Source: CAWKPF01 sp963851415 (GTDB lineage Bacteria; Acidobacteriota; Thermoanaerobaculia; Multivoradales; Multivoraceae). Taken from it: a DNA stretch of 64,000 nucleotides. A program made the position numbers and the translations under genes. Positions 60,232-64,000 of the stretch are shown here, piece after piece. Location of the stretch: NCBI GenBank assembly GCA_963851415.1, contig CAWKPF010000002.1:2728001-2792000 (forward strand), in the 5' to 3' direction. Every line of letters begins with the position of its first letter. The stretch's first letter is position 1. The notes beneath the pieces are model-generated. The model did no database searches and was not told the DNA's origin. It saw nothing but the letters and a program-made list of their open reading frames with translations.

Positions 60232-61386
60232 TCAGCGCGGCGGATCTCCTGCGCCGGGAAGAGCCTCGGCTTCGCGACGGAGACGCTCCTGCTCCGCCTT
60301 GAGCTGCTCGATCTCGGCATTGTGGCGGTCGGCCTCGGCATTCTCCGCGGCGATCCTCTTGTTCTCGGCGACTCGTCCCGATTCGTTGGAGTTGCCGGCG
60401 GCGTTATAGGCCGCGATCGCTTCGTCGTACTTGTTCTGCTTTGCGAACACGTACCCCAGCTGGTTCTGGACCTGCTTCTTGGCGTCCGGGGCGCTGGCGA
60501 GTCCGAGAGCCTTCTGGAGGGGCGCTTCGGCCTCGACAAACCGACCGGAGGCGGCGTAGCTTTGACCGACGTAGAACAACGGCAAGAAGTCGCTCGCCTT
60601 CATCCCCGCAGCCTTGTTGAAGTTGCTGATCGCCTGATCGTACATCTTGGCGCCCATCTGAACTTCGCCGAGCTGAAGAACGTTGTCGAAGTTGGCCTGC
60701 ACCGAAGCCAGCTTCTGTGCCGGCTGGAGAGCCTTCTTGTAGGCATCGACCTTTCCGGCACCGCGGGTCGATCGGGCCTGCCGCTTCAGGGCATTGACAT
60801 AGGTATCGAGGTATTGCGGGTTGCTGCCGTCGAGCGCCACCGCCTTGGCGAGTGCTGGAATTGCCGCTGCCATATCTTCGTTCTGGAGCGAGGAGGCTCC
60901 GTAGGCGTACTGCGCTGCCGCGTCGTCGGGCTTCATCTGAGCGACCTTCTTCAGCTCCTCAGAGGCGTCGCCGCCGCTCTTGTTGGCGCACGCACCCTTG
61001 ATCTGGTAGGCGGCTGTCTGCAGCGCCTTGGGCATGCCCGCGACGTTGGCCTTGCCGAGGACGCTGTAGCAGTCGGAGTAGTTGCCCGACTGCAGCAAAG
61101 CCTGGCCGAGCAGAACGGTCGTCTGGGCATCGCCCTGATTGAGCTCGAGGGCCTTCTGCAGCTGTGGCACCGCCTGCTTGGGTTGTTTCGCCTTGAGGTA
61201 GGCGTTGCCGAGCATCAGGTGCCCGCCTGCGAACTCGGGTTGGGCCTCGACGACTGTCTTGAACTGAGTGACGGCTTCCGCGTAGTTGCCGGCCTTGAAG
61301 GCAGCGACTCCGGCGTCCCAGTCCGCCTGAGCGGCGCCGGCGATCAGCAGTGCTACCAACGAGAGGGTCGTGGTGAGCTTGCGCAT
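60232..61386 (-). CDS. secreted TPR protein with C-terminal coiled coil
   Basis: 384 residues, signal peptide 1-21 (ends AQA). At least five TPRs: AGVAAFKAGNYAEAVTQFKTVVEAQPEFAGGHLMLGNAYLKAKQPKQAVPQLQKALELNQGDAQTTVLLGQALLQSGNYSDC, then YDQAISNFNKAAGMKASDFLPLFYVGQSYAASGRFVEAEAPLQKALG, and KYDEAIAAYNAAGN. C-terminus (about 330-384) is a Glu/Arg coiled coil. Periplasmic scaffold; partners unknown. AAGGAG upstream of the ATG. Confidence 0.85.
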   Translation of the reverse strand: MRKLTTTLSLVALLIAGAAQADWDAGVAAFKAGNYAEAVTQFKTVVEAQPEFAGGHLMLGNAYLKAKQPKQAVPQLQKALELNQGDAQTTVLLGQALLQSGNYSDCYSVLGKANVAGMPKALQTAAYQIKGACANKSGGDASEELKKVAQMKPDDAAAQYAYGASSLQNEDMAAAIPALAKAVALDGSNPQYLDTYVNALKRQARSTRGAGKVDAYKKALQPAQKLASVQANFDNVLQLGEVQMGAKMYDQAISNFNKAAGMKASDFLPLFYVGQSYAASGRFVEAEAPLQKALGLASAPDAKKQVQNQLGYVFAKQNKYDEAIAAYNAAGNSNESGRVAENKRIAAENAEADRHNAEIEQLKAEQERLRREAEALPGAGDPPR

Positions 61387-61539
61387 GGGGGTCTCCTTTC
61401 TCCCTCCGGAGGTTGCAGTGACTACCGAGGGTCATGCCTGAAGACCGAGGATTCGGTCACAGACGCGTCGTTTCCAGTTTCTCGCCCGAGAGCAGGTAAG
61501 TCTATCGCATCAATTGGCTTCATACTGACTTTCGACCGG

Positions 61540-62385
61540 TCAAAAGAGTGCTCCGATCTGGTCGAGAAAGTTGTTCGCGCTCTCGGGGCCCCGAGTCGCG
61601 CTCAGAGCACGCTCACCCGCGCGGACCAGATCGAGGAGCACGTCCGCGCTTCGACCCGAGGCGAGCTGGGATCTCGTGACGGTCAGAGCCTTGTCGAGGC
61701 GCCCCAGTGTCTCGCTCGGGGGCGCCGTGGGCCCGCTGCCTTCGGGCCCGAAGCGCAGAGACTCCAGCGCGAGCTGGTGAATCTCTCCCGCCAGGGCTCC
61801 GGCTCGGGTGATCTCGAGTGCGCGCAGGGCCTCGCCGAAGCGCTGGCTGAGGCCCGGGCGTAGGCCAACGAGGCCGGCCGTGATCAACCCGTAGAGCTGC
61901 TTGCAGGCCTCGAACGGGCTCAGGCCGAGCGTGATCGCGATCTCTTCAATGGTGCGTTGCTCGTCGATGCGGCAGATCAGTGCCCACTCCTGGGGAGTGA
62001 ACGACACCGAGGTGTTGATCGACTCCTCGGTGAACACCGGAACCAGGCGGGTCGAGGCGATCCGTTTGGACAACACCTGCCACTCGTCGATCCGTCGCGC
62101 CGCCTCCATCAGCAGGTTGGTGTTCGACTTGTCGATCGTGGTCTGGCTGGGGACTCCCTCGGGAACGAAGACGAAGTCGCCGGCAGACCAGATGGCCAGC
62201 TCGTACACCGCCTCCTCCCCCCGGAGCGAGCGAGTTGCTGCATGCACGATCTGTCCGTCGCGCAAATAGATGTGGCCGGTCTCGCTCTCGTGAGAGAGGT
62301 CGAACCGGCCAGTCTTCCCCGACACCGAAACCAGTTGGATGATGTCGGGGAGTGGGAGTTCGGCGAGTGATCCCTGGAAGGCCAT
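61540..62385 (-). CDS. DUF4388 (PatA N-terminal-type) protein
   Basis: 281 residues. Residues 1-100 are a DUF4388 domain: AFQGSLAELPLPDIIQLVSVSGKTGRFDLSHESETGHIYLRDGQIVHAATRSLRGEEAVYELAIWSAGDFVFV. A winged-helix-like second domain follows (about 130-185: TPQEWALICRIDEQRTIEEIAITLGLSPFEACKQLYGLITAGLV), then a helical tail. DUF4388 occurs in signalling proteins of cyanobacteria, myxobacteria and acidobacteria. Downstream of tonB by 38 bases, so possibly in the same operon. Confidence 0.85.
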   Translation of the reverse strand: MAFQGSLAELPLPDIIQLVSVSGKTGRFDLSHESETGHIYLRDGQIVHAATRSLRGEEAVYELAIWSAGDFVFVPEGVPSQTTIDKSNTNLLMEAARRIDEWQVLSKRIASTRLVPVFTEESINTSVSFTPQEWALICRIDEQRTIEEIAITLGLSPFEACKQLYGLITAGLVGLRPGLSQRFGEALRALEITRAGALAGEIHQLALESLRFGPEGSGPTAPPSETLGRLDKALTVTRSQLASGRSADVLLDLVRAGERALSATRGPESANNFLDQIGALF

Positions 62386-62423
62386 GACCTCTCGCTTGAA
62401 CCCAGGTCTCCCGAACCCAGGTG

Positions 62424-63137
62424 CTACTGCAGCTGGAAGTTCACCGTCAGGTTGAAATAGACGGCGACCGGCTTGCCACCGAGCATGGCCGGTTTGAACT
62501 TCCACTGCCGAACTGCCTTCTCTGCCTCTTCGGTCAGGCCCATCGGCAGACCTTTGAGCACGGTGACGTTGTCAACGTCGCCCTGCTCGTTGATGATCGC
62601 TTGCAGAATCACGACCCCTTGAATGCGGGCCTTGCGGGCGATCTCGGTGTACTGGGGAGGTGGCGAAGAGACCTTTTCCGGTTTCTGCACGTCGCCCGTC
62701 ACGTAGATCGGCCCGGTGGGCTCCGGCTCCGGGGGAGCTTCCGGAATGCCGATGACGAGGTCATCGACGATCGGGATGTCGATTTCCTCCGGCTCGTCGA
62801 TCCGGATCGGCTCAGGCTCGTCGGGAGTCGGATCGGGAATCGGTACCTTCTTCGACTTCTGCTTCGGGATCTGCTGCTCCTGCTTCGGCGGGGGCGGTTT
62901 GAAGCGCACCTGCTGAACCACGTACACCTTTGGCTTCTCGGCCGCAGCCGTGGGCTCGGAGTAGAAGCTCGGGATATTGATCACCAGCAGGATCAGGTGG
63001 AGGATCACTGCCGGAACGAAAGCCCATCCCAGGATCTTGTTGTCCTCGGTATTCTCGAGCAACAACATCTGCGCCGCGGTCATTTCGGGCTCTGCCTGCG
63101 ACTGCGTTCCCTTCGGTGTCGGCTTGGTCTCTGCCAT
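62424..63137 (-). CDS. tonB: TonB-family energy transducer
   Basis: 237 residues. One membrane helix near residues 36-55 (ILGWAFVPAVILHLILLVINIP), a proline/glutamate-rich periplasmic spacer, and a TonB C-terminal domain from about 160: PPPQYTEIARKARIQGVVILQAIINEQGDVDNVTVLKGLPMGLTEEAEKAVRQWKFKPAMLGGKPVAVYFNLTVNF. Couples the inner-membrane proton gradient to outer-membrane transport. Next to two exbD genes. Confidence 0.93.
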   Translation of the reverse strand: MAETKPTPKGTQSQAEPEMTAAQMLLLENTEDNKILGWAFVPAVILHLILLVINIPSFYSEPTAAAEKPKVYVVQQVRFKPPPPKQEQQIPKQKSKKVPIPDPTPDEPEPIRIDEPEEIDIPIVDDLVIGIPEAPPEPEPTGPIYVTGDVQKPEKVSSPPPQYTEIARKARIQGVVILQAIINEQGDVDNVTVLKGLPMGLTEEAEKAVRQWKFKPAMLGGKPVAVYFNLTVNFQLQ

Positions 63138-63178
63138 CTTTTACTCCCCGCTCGACGGTTTCTGAAGGCCCATGGTTC

Positions 63179-63616
63179 TCAGAACCAGAAACTCTCGATT
63201 TCGCGCTGCGTCGGAATCGAGATCCGGATCTCTTCCTTGAAGCCCTTATCCTGGGCCTGGCGCAGTTCGTCCAGCACTTCGACCATGAAGTGATAGGGCG
63301 AAGACGGGTCGGGCCGAATGATGACGGGCTTCTTGGGATTCACGTCGAGCTTCGGCTTGAGGTAGTTCAGCACCTCTTCCAGGCGCATCGGATTCTGGTC
63401 CACCGAAAGGTCTCCGGAGGGGAGGATCTCGATCAGGACCGAATCCTCCTTCTCGATCACCGGAGGTGTGTCGTCCTCCTCCGGCAGAGCGAAATCCAGA
63501 CCACGAGTCGCCGCGAAACTGGTCGTCACCATGAAGTAGATGACGAGCAGGAATGCGATGTCGGCCATCGACGAAGTCGGAATCTCGTCACTGACCTTGG
63601 GGCGATTCATCTTCAT
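63179..63616 (-). CDS. exbD: ExbD/TolR-family protein
   Basis: 145 residues, one membrane helix. KVSDEIPTSSMADIAFLLVIYFMVTTSF contains the conserved Asp of the proton path in SMADIAFLL; the periplasmic domain ends with PTQREIESFWF. Partner of TonB and an ExbB channel (not seen here). Gap of 41 bases to tonB. Confidence 0.93.
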   Translation of the reverse strand: MKMNRPKVSDEIPTSSMADIAFLLVIYFMVTTSFAATRGLDFALPEEDDTPPVIEKEDSVLIEILPSGDLSVDQNPMRLEEVLNYLKPKLDVNPKKPVIIRPDPSSPYHFMVEVLDELRQAQDKGFKEEIRISIPTQREIESFWF

Positions 63617-63620
63617 CGAT

Positions 63621-64000
63621 CTAGCCTCCCGCCTCTTCGATGGTTAGCTGATTCGACAGCAGGTAGATGATGCGGACCTTTGCCCGCTTCAGAGCGTCGA
63701 TGACTTCGTCCACGTCCCGGTAGGCGACGTTCGAGTCGGCCTTGAGCACGAACTCCTTGCCCGGATCGCCCGCCACCACATTCTGGGCGAAGGACTGAAC
63801 CTCGGCTGGCCCGGGAATCGACACGCTCATCTCCTCGCCGTTGCTCACCTTGATCTGACCGGCTTTGTCGATCGAGACGTAGGCGGCCTTCTTCGGAATC
63901 TCGAGACGAATCGCCGTCTTGGGCAACTCGACCTGTGTCTTGTCGACCTCGAACGTGATCGTCAGCATGAAGAAGACGATGAGCAGGAAGGCGATATCCG
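63621..64000 (-). CDS. exbD: second ExbD/TolR-family protein, N-terminus beyond the window
   Basis: Reaches the right edge. The visible reading starts DIAFLLIVFFMLTITFEVDKTQVELP, i.e. the end of the membrane helix, and ends LLSNQLTIEEAGG. It has the same fold as the neighbouring exbD but is clearly different in sequence. Two ExbD proteins in tandem are common in multi-subunit TonB systems. Only 4 bases separate the two genes. Confidence 0.92.
   Translation of the reverse strand, partial: DIAFLLIVFFMLTITFEVDKTQVELPKTAIRLEIPKKAAYVSIDKAGQIKVSNGEEMSVSIPGPAEVQSFAQNVVAGDPGKEFVLKADSNVAYRDVDEVIDALKRAKVRIIYLLSNQLTIEEAGG

Noticed and set aside
1..64000. CRISPR arrays, rRNA genes, transposons or prophage
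   Set aside because: No regular spaced repeats, no 16S/23S/5S segments and no transposase or integrase signatures were found.

Overview
The window is about 64 kb of high-GC (about 63-65%), densely coded chromosomal DNA from a diderm (Gram-negative type) bacterium. Outer-membrane biology is visible directly: a BamD-like lipoprotein, a TonB/ExbD energiser, a C-terminally aromatic beta-barrel protein, TatA and several signal peptides. An MglB/MglA polarity pair, a DUF4388 (PatA N-terminal type) protein, many TPR proteins, split b and b' subunits of F0F1 ATP synthase and frequent GTG/TTG starts fit Acidobacteriota (Thermoanaerobaculia-like), Myxococcota or a neighbouring deep phylum. The sequence alone does not let me choose. 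No transposase, integrase, prophage, CRISPR array or rRNA was seen, so this is core chromosome rather than an island.

Layout. 0-5.6 kb: glycolysis (tpiA partial, pgk) on the minus strand, then tsaD, a NYN/OST-HTH RNA-processing candidate and a deoxynucleoside kinase. 5.7-12.6 kb: tRNA-Arg, then a minus-strand block with a putative B12-based photoreceptor, an MscS channel plus a membrane P-loop ATPase, a Tat-exported ABM protein, a secreted DUF4412-like protein, an intergenic repeat patch and tRNA-Glu. 12.7-21.4 kb: amidase, GerMN protein, RNase PH, a DUF1573 protein, the murein-recycling ligase Mpl, a membrane TPR protein and an RDD protein. 21.4-27.7 kb: the F1 part of ATP synthase in the order b', b, delta, alpha, gamma, beta, epsilon, behind a good sigma-70-type promoter. 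27.7-33.1 kb: a minus-strand lipoprotein/HAD/Nudix operon, small membrane proteins, an outer-membrane barrel gene with a clear terminator, and four tRNAs (Arg, His, Arg, Pro). 33.3-39.1 kb: mglB, mglA, a TPR protein, a GlmU-like protein with a decayed uridyltransferase half, and a UvrD/PcrA helicase. 39.2-46 kb: an acetyltransferase, two divergent membrane glycosyltransferases, truA, cdsA and rseP. 46-53.5 kb: nfo, a PASTA protein, rpe, bamD, a CpoB-like protein, a LysM protein, a small Fis-type HTH protein, a lytic transglycosylase behind a textbook sigma-54 promoter, and tatA. 53.5-64 kb: an AmgK-like sugar kinase, rlmN, pgeF, gatB, ftsEX, a TPR protein, DUF4388, tonB and two exbD genes.

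Functional themes are cell-wall turnover and recycling (amidase, Mpl, PgeF, AmgK-like kinase, transglycosylase, LysM and PASTA proteins, FtsEX), envelope assembly and energisation (BamD, RseP, CdsA, TatA, TonB/ExbD) and energy conservation (ATP synthase). The least ordinary items are the CarH-cap protein without a DNA-binding domain, the ATPase/MscS pair, the half-dead GlmU, the sigma-54 promoter before the transglycosylase, and a bulky insertion in the F1 beta subunit.
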